DNA of 64,000 nt, from positions 37,324,001-37,388,000 of the forward strand of contig JBITNC010000001.1 in assembly GCA_050084985.1 (NCBI GenBank), read 5' to 3'. A program made the position numbers and the translations under genes. This stretch comes from Nageia nagi (Eukaryota; Pinophyta). The notes beneath the pieces were generated by a model. It was not told the origin of the DNA. It made no database searches and saw nothing but the letters and a program-made list of their open reading frames with translations. This document shows, piece by piece, positions 33,704 through 46,513 of the stretch; positions within the stretch are counted from its first letter, which is position 1; every line of letters starts with the position of its first letter.

Positions 33704-34265
33704 CTTGATTGTCTATTTATTTTATTTTCAATTATTCTAAAAATTATAATCATTTGTTTGATAACATTATATAAAAAATGAGTTGATATGATCTATCTAT
33801 TCATAAAATAAAACATAAATTCTAAGTTAAAGTAAAATATTAAAATTTATTTGATATTTACCCTTTTTAAGTATTTATTGTGATTATCAATCAAATACCT
33901 CAAAAATAAATAAATAAATGATTTCTAATTTTTTTATTGTTAAATCTCTTATTAAAATTTTGAAAAATCCAAGTAAAATTAATAAATAAAATGAAAATTT
34001 TGAATATTTGCGCTTAACCTTTACTATGAAAATTATATTATATAAAAATGCTAAAATAATAAAATTTATCTTACATAATTAAAATTCATATGAAAACTTC
34101 AACCGAAAATATAGGTCAATGCTTGGTGGAATATAACTTGTTATTGTCTGGAGTTAGCAATAAAGTTGAGTTGACTCTCTTTCAATGTTACATTGCTAAT
34201 CTTTCTAATAATACTATTGAATGAAATTTAAAATCTATAAATTTATTTTTAAATAATTAAAAAAA
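33704..34265. other. AT-rich spacer without gene
   Basis: Very AT-rich sequence between two LINE copies. No motif or repeat was recognised. Confidence 0.6.
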
Positions 34266-34269
34266 TTAC

Positions 34270-36290
34270 TTTTTTGATCATTGGCAAGATAATCCCAATG
34301 CCAATTGCAATGATTGGATTTGGTCCTACCTATATTGGATTAGTCAAGATGCTTTTCTCTAATGCTTCAACTATCATTACTCTAGATGGTATGCAAACTA
34401 ATAATTTAGGTTTATATAGATCAATCAGACATGGCTACCCATTGGCCCCCTCTCTGTACGTGTCAACTACAAAAGCTTTTAGTTACTTGCTCACAAAGCT
34501 TCACAAGGGCTAGTGCATGGAATTTATCTTCATGGTAATCAAGCAAAGTTAATTAATGATCACTTTATCGATGACTCCTTTCTCACCTTAAGAGAGGACC
34601 ATAACTTAGTCAGTTAAGCTTTTTCTTGTTTGGATACATTCTGTAAAGTTTTTGGGTCTAGCATCCAATGGAGGAAAACCTCCTTCTTTTGGTAAACCAC
34701 ATCAAAAATATCCAATTGCCTCCTTCCTTACCAATAGAAATGGATCAATATTAGAGAAATATTTAAGTTTTTGAGAATCCCTTTTAATTTCCAAAGCACC
34801 CTGACTCAATTATGCAACTATGTTCTTTAAATAGTAGAGAAAAATTGACATACTGGATATCCAAAAAGCCTTTACTTGCAAGAAAAATTTAAATTTGTTC
34901 AAAAGTTTTGGCCTTCACTCATGTTTATTATTTGTCCTATTAGGTCCCTTCCCAAGCTTGCTATAAGAAGTTGGAAAAAACTTCTCAAAGACTTTTTATG
35001 GGCCAACATCAAGGAGAAGAAAGGCTTTCACAAAGTTGTGTGAGAATTTTTTATTACCAATGAAAAGGTAGTTCTTTTTGTGTTAAATGGATCATCAAAT
35101 CTATTCAAGGCCATTTAGCATATAAAATCCTACTTCATCACTATATTTCACAAGGGATCCCTTTAGGTAAAAAACAATGGAAAAATATGGACCTTCCCTC
35201 CCTCATTATGGCCCCAGTTCTAATCTAAATTGTCATTTCTTTTGCATGTAAGATCATTTGGAAAGCATGGGCGTTTTTCAAACCATGGCTTACTTGGAAA
35301 GGAGGTGGAAAATGAAAAAGGAGTTTCCCTGGATCACCTTAATGTATGGTGGTCTCCAACTATTAAATTTTAGAATTTAGGTTTGACTATCATGCAATAG
35401 ATTCAAGCTAAACCTTTTTTCAAAAAAATGCATTTGTTTACTCAAGACTTATACAACCAGGCTTCCAAAACCTAGATTCCCTAGGAGCTTTTTAAGAAAA
35501 TATATACTTTGAAATATGATGAGAAAGACACTTAAGAAATTATGCTTAATTGTATGCATTTTTCTCTTTGGCCCAAGCTAGGAAAACACTCTTAATGTCC
35601 ATGGTGGATAAAATGGAAATGGTTTAAGGATGTACCTCTCTAATCTTACTCATCCAAGCATGTCTACATTTGGCTTTCACCCAACTTACCCATGGTTCCT
35701 AAACTCAATAAACGATGGGAGCTATCCTCTTCTAATGCTACCTAGAGGTATAGATTAAAAATGTTTTAGGTCAAATACATTGAACACAAAAAAGCATTCT
35801 TTTCCTATAGCTTAATTTTCCAAGGACTCCCTGTGAATCATAGGTTATAGTTAGCATTTGGGCATGTAAAATCCTTTGTGTATATTTTATAGTTCATAAG
35901 AGTCTATCAAACACATATTTTGGCATTGTAGTAAAGCCCAAAGGGCTTGGTATTATATAGAATTCTTTTTCCAACCATACCTTAAGTAACCATTAACTTG
36001 GGTTCATAATCTCTTTGGATATCCTCCTGATTTTTGTGAAGTGCTTTAGGAATTTTGGAATATGTTTAAAATTAGAATTTTACTTCATGTTTAGAAAGAA
36101 CAGAGGATTAGTGCAAGAAGTTTGATCCATTTTATGGCAAAAAGTGAAAGTCTTTTCCTGATTTTCAAGTTTGATCACATTAATCTCAAAATTTGAAGCA
36201 CTTAAAAATTTATTAAAAAATAAGAATTTATTAAAGTTTCTAAGTAATAAAACTTCCTGTTTATGTGGACTCATCTTCTTGCACCCACCC
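34270..36290 (+). pseudogene. Decayed LINE RT fragment
   Basis: The plus strand reads as the back half of a LINE ORF2 related to the copy at 24957-33689. 34274-34513 gives GFGPTYIGLVKMLFSNAS and RSIRHGYPLAPSLY, matching the RT blocks GFGPYFLRSINMLFRDAS and RSIRQGCPLAPSLF. Near 34540 there is HFIDDSF where FADDSF is expected. 35920-35970 reads FWHCSKAQRAWYY, matching FWSCDKAHDAWIS in the zinc domain. Stops and frameshifts are frequent. The 5' part is missing; the 3' end lies near 36080-36290. Confidence 0.8.
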
Positions 36291-36479
36291 TAGAATGTTT
36301 TTCTTTTTTTTTAGGAAAGATTTCATTGGTGGATTTCTCCTTAGGTAACAAGCTTATTGTCTTTTATAATATTTGGTTCTAGATCAATTACCTAATTAAC
36401 AATGTCACACTAGAGGTTAAGCACTTATAGGAACTTATCAACCATTAGGATAATGACCTATGCTTAATTAGTTGGGTCC

Positions 36480-36960
36480 CTTTAGTTCCCAAGTGCTCAG
36501 AATGATCGTGATTGAGGCAATGCTATCAACCACCCCCTCAAGAGTGGGACCAGAGCTCATCTCGCAGGTGCAATGATAATGCTAGGGTGATAGAGCTATA
36601 TTTTGGTCATATTCAAGTTAGGCTCATGGATGGGAAACTTATTTAAAATCCCCCCATCGTCACTTTGGGTGGGAAGAGTCACCCAAAAATTACTCACCAT
36701 AATGATGGTTGGGGTGAGCAGACTGATAGAAATGGTAGTGGATGGAATGGTACTTCCAATGGATGGTTGGAGATGCACATTACAACTACTAATGAGGAAG
36801 GGGCAATGATAGATGAGTGGGTAGCTACTTCTTCTAATATTATTCCCCTTATAGAGAATGCAAAACCAAATTGGTAAGAGATTCATGAAACTCTCAATAA
36901 CACTCACTAGCCAATTTTGTACCTAGGGAAGGGGGCTCTTATGAATCATATTTTGAGAAG
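36480..36960 (+). pseudogene. Unassigned coding-like block
   Basis: 36600-36880 reads coherently on plus, with one stop near 36645: MDGKL, then a segment at 36665-36877 with GGKSHPKITHHNDGWGEQTD, NGSGWNGTSNGWLEMHI and IDEWVATSSNIIPLIENAKP. The composition (polar, tryptophan- and glycine-rich, few stops) looks like a real protein relic rather than chance. The family was not recognised. It lies between LINE fragments, so a LINE-associated ORF or an exon relic are both possible. Confidence 0.3.
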
Positions 36961-37299
36961 GGGTCTTAAAATATACCTTGTAAATAATTTTAATTTATCA
37001 ATGATAATGAAATAAAAAAAGTAAATTTATCTTAATCTAATTTTACATGATAGAAATAAAAAAAGTTGAAGGTGATTAAATAATTCTTTAAGATTATTAT
37101 AACACTTTTCAGGTATTTTTTGGTGTCATTCAAAAGCTCATTAGAGTTTTTGCAAAATAAGGTTTAAATATTATAGCACTTTCAAGATTACATATGATCT
37201 TTACATAGTTGTTGAATACTTATGATGAATTCTAAAATATATAGATAAAAAGATAAATAATCAATTTATACATATCAAGAAACAGTAAGAAAATTGGTT

Positions 37300-37569
37300 A
37301 GTGACTATTTTATGGTTGATGAAAGAGGTAGATCTTGGACATTTTTACAAGTGGAGGGTTTGAACCTCAATCTATCTCTAAAGATGAAGGCTACTAATAC
37401 TCTTCTTCAAGTATATCCCCTTAATATAATCAATAATTCAAATTATTTTGTTTGGCCTTCTTAGAAGAATGGAATATTTTATATGAAGTTTGATTATCTT
37501 CATTTATTTGGAAAGGGGATGGGATTTCTTCCAATCTCTAAGGTTTGGATTAAAGAAGTAGTCCCTAAG
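37300..37569 (+). pseudogene. LINE ORF2 C-terminal fragment, cut by copia LTR
   Basis: Plus-strand reading: LVSDYFMVDERGRSWTFLQV, then NNSNYFVWPS, one stop, KNGIFYMKFDYLHLFGKG and KVWIKEVVPK. This is the usual order before the zinc domain of plant LINE RTs (D-L-I...G-R-W, D-x-x-x-W, K-x-G-x-F-S-V-K-S-A-Y). The reading ends at the TG of the copia LTR at 37570, so the copia element inserted into this LINE. The other half of the LINE was not found at the right side. Confidence 0.6.
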
Positions 37570-38279
37570 TGTTAAGTGTGGAGCTTGATTTAGCTTGTAT
37601 CTTTGCATTTCTCTAACTATAGTCTCAATTGGTGTATCAATTAGTGGAAGTCAACCAGTTAACAGTTAGTCGATGTATTTATTAAGCAATGGGTAGTAGT
37701 GGATGCGTTACTAGTAATCAGGTCTATCGCATCTGATTTGTATTTTGTAGTCAGTATGATACATACAAAAAGATAATGTTAAACTCCATTTTGAGTAGTC
37801 AAAATCATGTTCCATTCGATCTTTATTGCATAGTTGGGGGTTATACATAGCATGGTAACTTACTCCATGAATTCCTTACAATTTGAGGTCAATATGGATT
37901 GGTATCCCTCCTATAAATAGAGGTGTTTGAATTGAGGTATAGCAGTATGTTTTTGAGCTTGTAATTTATTTTTGATGTTCCTTCGTATTTAGAGAGTTTG
38001 AGAGAGAATTATAGAGAGGTAATGCTTATACTCTAAAGTGAAGGATTGTAGTAAGGTTATGTTGTTGGTTTGTTTCCTGGAGCACTTGGAATATAATAAA
38101 TGCAAATGGTTGAAATCTTCTCCATGGATGTAGCCCACCTTGGGTGAACCATGTTAAATTCTTATCTTAACTTTTTTGTGTGTTTGCTTACTATTTTATT
38201 TTAGTATACTTATATTATTATTTTTTCATGGATTAGGAGGATTAAAATCAAGTTTATATGCAATTATTAGAACCTACCA
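37570..38279 (+). repeat. 5' LTR of copia element
   Basis: 710 bp, begins TGTTAAGTGTGG and ends in CCA just before a PBS. A TATAAATA box is at 37912-37919. Near 38131-38162 it carries GTAGCCCACCTTGGGTGAACC followed by ATGTTAAAT, a block shared with other LTRs in the window. The partner LTR was not found near 49500-50500, so the element is 3'-truncated or its end has decayed. Confidence 0.7.
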
Positions 38280-38281
38280 AG

Positions 38282-38293
38282 TGGTATTAGGGC
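38282..38293 (+). other. Primer-binding site of copia element
   Basis: TGGTATTAGGGC, two bases after the LTR; 10 of 12 bases match the initiator Met-tRNA site. Confidence 0.7.
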
Positions 38294-38339
38294 TTGTTGT
38301 TTTGTTGGATTTTTCTTGGTGAATCTTGCTTGTAGATTT

Positions 38340-38870
38340 GGACCAAGAGGAGCATATGGTAGAAGAAGGAAGGTTGAATGTGGAAATATTCAATGGGAAA
38401 GGTTTTCAATTCTAGAGAATTCAAATGGAATAATACCTTTACTAACCTCTTGATGAGAAGAGTCAAAAACCCTCATCCATGAGTGATGAAGAATGGAATT
38501 TACTGGATAGAAAGGCTTTGTGGGATGTTAGATTTTGTTTATGTTCTAGTGTATATTTTAATATTTAGGAGAAAAAATAACTAAAGGTGTAATGGAAAAA
38601 ATTTCTAAAATGTATGAAAAGCCATCTACCTCAAATAAAGTATACTTGATAAAAAAAACTATTTAACATGAAGATGAATGAAGGTAGTTCAATCCAAGAT
38701 CATATTAATGACTTCAATATGGTTAAAAATCAATTAATTTCATTCAAGATTGAGTTTGAAGATGAAATAAGAGATTTATTAATATTATGTTCATATATGT
38801 TGAAAATGAATTATTATTTATTAAATAATTCATTTTACAGCATCAAAGGATATTTATTGTAAAAAAGGGT
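38340..38870 (+). pseudogene. Copia gag remnant
   Basis: Plus reading: VEIFNGKGFQF, MSDEEWNLLDRKALWDVRFC, VYFNI and MKMNEGSSIQDHINDFNMVKNQL, then DEIRDLLILCS. This is the order of the plant copia gag (UBN2-type) domain, with several stops. Downstream, 38870-39440 interrupts the gag before it resumes at 39455 (FDEIVGTILSEDMGRK). Confidence 0.75.
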
Positions 38871-39440
38871 TAAAATATACCCAAGGAAATGTAATCAATG
38901 TAATGGACCATTATATGATGTAAAGAGTGTCAAATATCAATAAGGAAACCACAAACAATGTAATAAGCAATGATATCAAGAATCAAAGAGGATCAAAACA
39001 TTGCAATAAAAGAATATCAAAGGCAACACAATTGACATTGGTAGATATATAGAGAAAAAAACCAAGACATGCAATATCATTCTATTTGACCAAAAATGGT
39101 GTTTTGTAACACCACATTTGCATATATATATTAAATTATTCATTTTGCTTATTTCCATCCTTATTTATATTCATAGATCTGCTTCTTTTACATAACTAAC
39201 GATATGCTTCTAGGTCGTTGGTGGCATGCATTTCCTATGGTGTATTATGGAGATGAATGTATGATCTTTATTATTTCATGGTGATGCGAATGAAATGAAG
39301 GTACATTAATTATCATGTTCATTTAATGTTATATTTTTGATATAAGATTCAATATTACATTGTAGAAAAATAGTATTTGTTTTATCACTTGCACACTATT
39401 TTATTCTACAGTGTTCTCTTCCAAATAGTTGTAATATTTT
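38870..39440. other. Non-coding insertion inside copia gag
   Basis: No coding similarity. The gag reading stops near 38860 and resumes near 39455, so about 570 bp has been added. Similar words (ttaaataattcatttt and ttaaattattcatttt) near 38818 and 39132 hint at duplicated flanks, but clear terminal repeats were not found. Confidence 0.4.
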
Positions 39441-39454
39441 TATCATGATTATTA

Positions 39455-40780
39455 GTAACTCTTCTTCTAATACAAAATTGATATTTGATGAAATTGTTGG
39501 AACCATACTAAGTGAAGATATGGGAAGAAAGTATACATGTGAAAGTTATAATGCTGCTGTCATGGTGGAGGTAAGGAGAAGTTAAAGGAAAAGGAGAAGA
39601 AGCAAGTCAAGAGGAAAATACAAAGGGAGATCATAACCAAAAGGTAAAACTAGATTGGAATGTTGGCATTATGGTAAAAAGGGTCACATTAAAAATGATG
39701 ATAGGAATAGAAAAGGAAAAGAAGTAGAATGTAGAAGTAATGAAAGAATAAGTAATCAATAAGCAAACATAGTTGGTGAAATATTGCAAGATGCTCTAAT
39801 AATATCTCTTGATAAAAATGGTGACTATTGGGTAATTGATTCAAGTGATTCATTTCATGCTACTTCATATAAGGAATATTTTATAAACCACACACAAGGT
39901 GACTATGGTCAAGTATTATTAGGTAATGCATACCCATGCAAGATTGTTGAGATTTGTAATATAAAAATGAAATTACCTAATGGTGCATAATGGACTCTTT
40001 ATGATGCAAGACACATTCCTAATCTTAAAATAAATCTTATATCAATAAGAAAATTGGATAAGAAAGGGTATATGGTTCCTTTTGGTAATTCTATTTGGAA
40101 GGTTACTAAAGGTTCAATGGTGTTTGAAAAGGGTAACTTGGTAGCCACACTTTATTTGCTTACAAATATCTTTGATTACTCCATGAATCTTGTTTCAATA
40201 GGTGAATATGCAACAATATGGTATAATATACTTAGGCACAAAAGTGAGAAAGTTATGAAAATATTATACTCTAGATTCTTTATTCCAAATCTAAAAGAGA
40301 TTGATATGGGATTATGTGAACATTGTCTATATGTTAAACAAAGGAGAGATAATTTTCTAAAATTTGGCAAAGAAAATAAAAGTTAAAAGTTAGAGTTGGT
40401 TCATAATGATATGTGGGATCCTTCACAATTTAACTCAATTGGTGACTTATCTTACTTTTTTTCTTTTATTGATGACTCTAATAGAAATATATGGTTGTAT
40501 TGCATTAAGAGTAAATCTGATATGTTCAAAATATTTAAGGTTTGGAAGGCATTAGTTACAAATAAAATAGGCTTAAAGTTGAAATATTTCAAATCTAATA
40601 ATGGTGGTAATTTTTGTAGTACAAAGTTTGATACATTTTATTCACATAATGGCATTAGAAGAATAAAGGTTGTTCCTAAAAATCCTCAAGAAAATGGGGT
40701 TGCAAAAAGAATGAATAAGACTATCTTGAAAAGGGATAGAAGCATGAAGATACATGCATGATTACCTTTTAATCTTTGGG
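39455..40780 (+). pseudogene. Copia gag C-terminus, protease and integrase remnant
   Basis: 39650-39700 reads CWHYGKKGHIKNDDRN, a CCHC knuckle whose last Cys is lost. 39820-39990 is the protease region: WVIDSSDSFHAT in place of W-x-x-D-S-G-A-S/T-x-H, then NLISIRKLDKKGY. 40054-40386 contains the pre-integrase zinc region (LCEHCLYVKQRR). 40396-40761 contains the integrase core: LELVHNDMWDPS, FFSFIDDSNRNIWLY, FKSNNGGNFCS and NPQENGVAKRMNKTI. The D-S-G is changed to D-S-S and there are stops, so it is inactive. Integrase upstream of RT marks it as Ty1/copia. Confidence 0.85.
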
Positions 40781-41097
40781 CTAATGTTGTTGATACTATT
40801 ATTTACATGGTTAATAAGGGTTCATCTATGGCTTTAGATGGAGGCATTCCAAAGGAGATGTGGACATGTAAAAAGGTGAATTAATCATCCCTAAGAGTCT
40901 TTGGTTGTGAAGAATTTGCACATATTAATAAAGAGTATAGAAAGAAACTTGATTCAAAGTCAAAAAAATGCTATTTCATTAGGTATGGAGTTGATAGTTT
41001 AGGTTTTAGATTATGGTATGTTGATAACCATAAAATGATTAGAAGTTGAGATGTTATATTCAATTAGAAAAGCATGTACAAAGATAGGTTGTAGGTT

Positions 41098-41996
41098 GTG
41101 AAAAAGGAAAAGGAAGCAAAACCTAGATTTGTAACTCTTAATGATATTGATGAGCATGAGAAACCTAAGGAGCAAAGTGAAGCACTTCCACAACAAGAAC
41201 CCCAAACTCCACCTATAGTTATGAGGAGATCTTCAAGGATTAGTAATGTTCTTGAACATTATTCTCCTTCTCTTTATTATGTGCTTTATACCAAGAATGA
41301 TGAACTTGAATATTTTGATGAAGCCATGGAAACTAGTACACAAATTAAGTGGGAGAATGCCATGAAGGAAGAGATAGACTCGTTACTTCAAAACCAAACT
41401 TGGAGTTTGGTTGATCTTCCTAAGGGTAAAAGATCACTTACTAGTAAATGGGTGTACAGGTTAAAGGAAGAGGGATATGGAAAAAAGAGGTATAAGGAAA
41501 GATATATGGTAAAAGGTTTAGCTCAAAAGAAAGGTATATATTTTGGTGAGATCTTTTCTCCAATTGTAAAATGACCTCCATTAGATAAATATCAAGTATT
41601 ATTGCTACTGAAAAATTATTTATTGAATAATTGGATGTAAATATAACTTTTCTTCATGTGACTTGAGGAGGATATTTACATGCATCAACCTCAAGGTTTC
41701 GAGGTCAAAGGTAAATAAGGGTATGTGTGTAAGTTGGAAAAGAGCTTGTATGGCTTTAAACAAGCTCCTAGATAATGGTATCTTAAATTTAACACTTTCA
41801 TGGTAAAAAATGAATTAAATAGATTTCAATTGAATCATTATGTACACTTTAAGAAGAAAATAAATGGAAACTATGTTATCTTGATTTTGTATGTGAATAA
41901 TATGTTGGTATTAGGAACTAATATGCATGATATTGTTGATCTTAAGGAAAAGTTGGATTAAACATTTTCAATGAAGGATTTAGGTAAGGCTAAATA
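41098..41996 (+). pseudogene. Copia RT, first part
   Basis: 41098-41574 is open: WENAMKEEIDSLLQNQTWSL, SKWVYRLKEEG, KERYMVKGLAQKKGIYFGE. It continues with stops through YMHQPQGFEV, SLYGFKQAPR and ILYVNNMLVLGTN (the YVDDMLI catalytic block, with the first D changed to N), ending MKDLGKAKY. The sequence is cut at 41996 by the Ty3 insertion and continues at 48927. Confidence 0.88.
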
Positions 41997-42929
41997 TGAT
42001 CCATAAACTATAATATTAAAAATTTCAATTTAACCTTTACTTAGGATCAATTCACACTTAAAACAATTAAGTGCTTGTAAAGGAAAATCAGGAAATAAAT
42101 TGTAAACACAGAGAAGAGAAAAGCATTCACCATAGAAGAGATAAGCAAATTTTATCCTGGTTCACCTAGTGTGGGCTACATCTAGCTCAAAAGCTCTCTA
42201 CTATCAATGGGTGTAATCACTTTACAAGGCATCCTTGGTCCTTCAAAACCTCCTCTCACATTCACAACACACTCACAACTCTGAAAATCACAACAAGAAC
42301 TAAGAACAACCTTCCTGAAATCCTCCTTTTTTTCACTTCCAATTTGCTTCCCTTTTATACAATTTTTAGAGCTAAAATTGGAGAGTATTACAACTAGGAA
42401 ATTTGATAAAAAAAAACCTATTTTTAGATACCCATCAACCTCAGCTCAAATGGTTGTAAAAATCTCCCAAAAATGAGCTCTAAAATCAAAATAATACGCT
42501 CTTTGGACTGTTTCAAGCTGATAGAATTAACTCAGCCTAATAATAGGACCTTAGGTGAATCAAAAATCACCAAAAAACCTTTGAAACACCAAAATACATT
42601 AAAAAATCTAAAATTGGGTGGGTGCATTATGGTGGCAACACATGGCACATGCTGGGAAGAAGTTAACCTCCTGTTGACTGGTAGCTTGGTTGGCGGTTAG
42701 ACTAGGTGGTCACAGGGTGGTTTAGCTAACTAGGTGGCTTACCGCATAGGTCACAGTTTGGCTGGGTTGGTAGTCTTGTTCACATGGTCCTCCATGACTG
42801 GTAGGCGATCAAACAATCAACCCACCTCATCACCTCCACATTGACCTCCACATGACCCTACATGGTCTGTATAGTGGTAGGCAGGTGGCATGCGGGTCCC
42901 GCCCAACATTGGCCACCTAAAACATTTGA

Positions 42930-42975
<46 letters not shown>

Positions 42976-43132
42976 TTCAAAAATACTCAAATGGACTTAA
43001 TGCCATATCTTCTACATATGGAATCAGATTCATGATCTGAAAGAAGCATCGGAAAGCTGAAGATAAGATGATCGCAATGAACACATTGAAATGGAGATTA
43101 CTAAATGTTGAATGGATCTAAATTTTGGATCA
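41997..43132 (-). repeat. 3' LTR of Ty3 element
   Basis: 1136 bp. Ends in the sense direction are TGATCCAAAATTT...TTATGGATCA. It contains an (AT)n run at 42937-42970 and the shared GTAGCCCAC..GGTGAACCA block near 42151-42175 (minus sense). Open frames inside are not conserved genes. Confidence 0.93.
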
Positions 43133-43145
43133 TTCCTCCCTACTA
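43133..43145 (-). other. Polypurine tract of Ty3 element
   Basis: AGTAGGGAGGAAT in the minus sense, directly before the 3' LTR. Confidence 0.8.
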
Positions 43146-43249
43146 AGAGAGAGATTTTATCCCCAAAAGCATTTAGAATGATGGAATGAGGTGAGGGTAG
43201 AGCTCCCTCACCCGATCAACTGCATACCACTTGGCCTTATGTGGATGTT

Positions 43250-44600
43250 GGTCCTTCACTCCAATACACCACACCTCATGTATGCCACTATGAGATGATC
43301 ATTGCTTCTTTTCCAATACTACATCCTTAACCATCACATTCATGTGCTTAGGGGCTAAATCCTTAACTAATGGTAACATAACATCTGTATCTTCTGCAAC
43401 TAAGGCTGGTTCATATAACTTCAAGTTCTCAACATTAATAATGAAATACATTTGCATATAGGGTGGTAAGTCCAACCGAAATGCATTATCTCCAATTTGA
43501 CCAATAATGGTAAATAGACCATACCTTATTAGTTTCAACTTATTTCCCTTACCATGCTATCTCTCCTTACTGAGATGAAGCCATACTTGATCCCTAACCT
43601 AAAATTTATGATCCACCCGATGACGATCATGCCTCTCCTTATACTTGGCCTGACTCTTCTTCAACTGTTCTTTTACCTTTTGATGAATCAATCTGATCCT
43701 CTCAATAAAATTCTTCACCTACTCCTCCTCATTATGAAAAACTATATCTCCATCACTCGTTGAAGCAAAAGCCATATCAAAAGGTGATTTTGGTAAATAA
43801 CCAAAATAAGTCTCAAAAGGTGTTTTGTTAGTAGAAGAATGTAAAGCCTGATTATATGCATGTTGTATATAATTCAAATGCTCATCCCAAGTCTTAGGAT
43901 GCTTACCACAATAACCCCGTAATAGGTGTACCACCATCCTATTTACCACCTCTATTTGAGCATCTATCTGTGGATGAAAAGCTATACTCCTCTTTAGCTT
44001 AGTGTCCATCCTTTCCCACAAAGAAGTCCAAAATTTTCCAAGAAACCTGGAATCCCTGTCAGGAATGATAGAAGTAGGAAGACCAAAATGTACCCACACA
44101 TAAGTAAAGAAAAGATTAGCTACCTCTTGACCTATCACAATCTTTTTACATGGGATTAGAATACACATCTTACTGAATCTATCCACAACCACATATAAAT
44201 AATCATGACCTCTTTTAGACATAGGTAAACCTCCAAAAAAATCCATAGAAATACTCTCCCATGGTCGTGTAGGAATGGACAATGGCATATAAAGACCAAA
44301 TTTCTTGTTATTGGGTTTGCTTACACTACATAACATACAACCTCTGATATATCTAGATACATTTTCTTGTATTTTAGGCTAGTAACAATACTTTTGTAGA
44401 TTAGCAAGAGTTTTCCCAACACCAAAGTGCCCTGAAATACGAGAGTATGAGCTTCCCTAATCAAATGATTCCTCTCACCATTAGGAATACAAAGTTTGCC
44501 CAAATGAAAAAGTAATCCATCATGCAAATGAAAGTCATAATTTCCAACCTCATTACCAAGACTCAATCTATGATAGACATTTCGGAAATCAGGATCAACC
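43250..44600 (-). pseudogene. Ty3 integrase, broken
   Basis: 44321-44602 covers the zinc-binding region; the frame shifts inside it (CMLCSVSKPNNKK marks the Cys pair in the next frame). 43719-44336 gives the core with all three acidic residues recognisable: SMDFFGGLP, IIPDRDSRF and AQIEVVNRM. It is followed by HPKTWDEHLNYIQHAYNQA. 43299-43538 gives the C-terminal part: KLIRYGLFTIIGQIGDNAFR (the GPF/Y-type block) and VENLKLYEPAL. No clear chromodomain was seen. Frameshifts near 44330 and 43700 prevent one continuous protein. Confidence 0.88.
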
Positions 44601-44605
44601 ACATA

Positions 44606-45877
44606 TTATTCTTTATACCCATCATGCATTAAAGAACTATTTTGTAGAATCACAACATTGGAAACTATTGGAGGCCTAGAAAACATATCAACAATCTTAT
44701 TTTGAGTACCCTTCTTGTACTTAATCACCAAATGAAATTGTTGTAAAAATCCCATCCAACGAAAGTGCCTAGATTGTTGCAACTTAGATTGTGACTGAAG
44801 ATATTGCAAGGGTTGATGCTCTGTATGAATTATTGTCTCTTTACCTACCAAATAGTGCTTCCATTTCTTAACACTTTGAACTAATGCATAAAAATATTTG
44901 TCATATGTGGGATAGTTTCTTACCACATTGGTAAACATGTTCGAGTGATAGCAAATCGGATGTTTTTCCTGCAATAAAACTGCACCCATAGCATAGTCAC
45001 TAGCATCAGTTTCAATTTCAAAAGTTTTTTGAAGATTAGGCAAAGCAAGTACTAGAGCATTACTGATTTTCTTTTTAAGCAATTCAAAAGCATGTTGTTC
45101 TTTCCCTCCCCACTGAAATCCATGACTCTTTCCTGTAATTGCATGAAGTGGAGAAGCCATGTAAGAAAAGTTAACAATAAACTTGCGTAAATACTGTACT
45201 GCCCCAAGAAAACTCCTAGTCTCTATCACATTAGTGGGAGTAGGCCATTTCAACACAACCTCAATTTTTGTAGGATCTATCCTTAATTGACCTTCACCTA
45301 CAATGTGGCCAAGATAAGTTAAACTCTTCCTGACAAACTCACACTTAGACATCTTCAAATAGATTTTTACTTCCCTTAAAACTTCAAACACTTTACGAAT
45401 ATGTACCACATGATCTTTCCAATTACCACTGTAAATGAGAATATCATCAAGATACATAATAACAAAATCATCAATGAAATGTCTTAAAACCTCATTCATT
45501 ACATGCATGAAAGTAGCAGGAGCATTGCATAATCCAAATGGTAAAACCAACCATTCAAACAATCCTTGCCTAGTTTTAAAAGTAGTTTTCCACACATCCT
45601 CTTCTTTAACTCGTACTTGATGATAACCACTTCTTAGATATAATTTTGTGAAAAGCCTAGCTTTTTGTAATTGATCCATTAAATCATCAATACATGGTAA
45701 AGGATATCGATTTTTAATCGTGATCTTATTTAGTGCCCTGTAATCAACACACATATGCCAAGTTCCATCTTTCTTTAGAATTATAACAATAGGAGATCCA
45801 CATGGTGATGTGCTAGGTCTAATGACTCCTTGATCTAACAATTCCTTGACTTGTTTCTTAATTTCTTCAGTTTCCAA
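44606..45877 (-). pseudogene. Ty3 reverse transcriptase-RNase H, frame mostly open
   Basis: A 423-residue open piece of the gag-pol frame. RT blocks: GVIRPSTSPCGSPIV, MCVDYRALNKITIKNRYPLP, FGLCNAPATF and the intact catalytic MYLDDILIYSG. RNase H follows: ETDASDYAMGAVLLQ, then TYDKYFYAL where the catalytic E is normally found (TYDKEFYAL), HTEHQPL where HTDHQPL is usual, and IVDMFSRPP where ADMLSRPP is usual. So RT residues look intact but RNase H has lost key acids. The piece ends at 44606, just before the integrase. Confidence 0.92.
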
Positions 45878-46009
45878 AACAAAATTTCTATATAAGCCAA
45901 TATTAGGAAGTGCAACATCAGGATGTAATTGAATCTCATGTTGTATATCTCTTTTTGGTGGAAGTTCTTTAGGTACTTGAAATAAATCTTCAAATTTAGA
46001 AATTACCTC

Positions 46010-46500
46010 TTTTAATTCTTCTTTTTATTTTGGTTCACAATCCTCAAGTGCCTTTATGATTTCTACTTGATATTTCACCATTGCAAGTATAAACATTTGT
46101 CTTGTATTGATTAGTCTCTTTGCTTGTCCTGCAGTAATAAAAAAAATTTCCTTTTTCTTGTTTTGATGAGAACTAACCATGTATTCAATTCCATCTTTAA
46201 TGAGTCTATATTTGTTTTCCTTTCTATAAAATAAAGCATCTCTTTCCCATAGATAAGGACTACCAAGCACAATCCCACAAATATCCAAAGGAACAACATC
46301 AAGTAAAACTTCATCAATGTACTCCATATTAATCCCAAATTGCAACTTGCATTGTTGTGTTACCTTTAACTTTGAATTTTTATTAACCCATCCCAATGGA
46401 TATGGGTTTGGATGAGGTTGAGTAGTGAGTGCAAGTGATTTGACATACTTTTTTGTAATTAAGTTAGCTTGAGATCCAGAATCAAATAATGTATCAATCC
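46010..46500 (-). pseudogene. Ty3 protease region
   Basis: The gag-pol frame here gives FDSGSQANLITKKYV around 46450-46500 (the D-S-G active site), then 46025-46396 open with ICGIVLGSPYLWERDALFY, the usual end block of plant Ty3 proteases. In-frame stops lie near 46515 and 46025. It would cut the polyprotein into its parts. Confidence 0.82.
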
Positions 46501-46513
46501 TAGTCTTCTTAGC

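Noticed and set aside
36480-36960. Integrated pararetrovirus as a source of the unassigned block
   Set aside because: No movement-protein, coat-protein or RT motif is seen, so there is no basis for that assignment.
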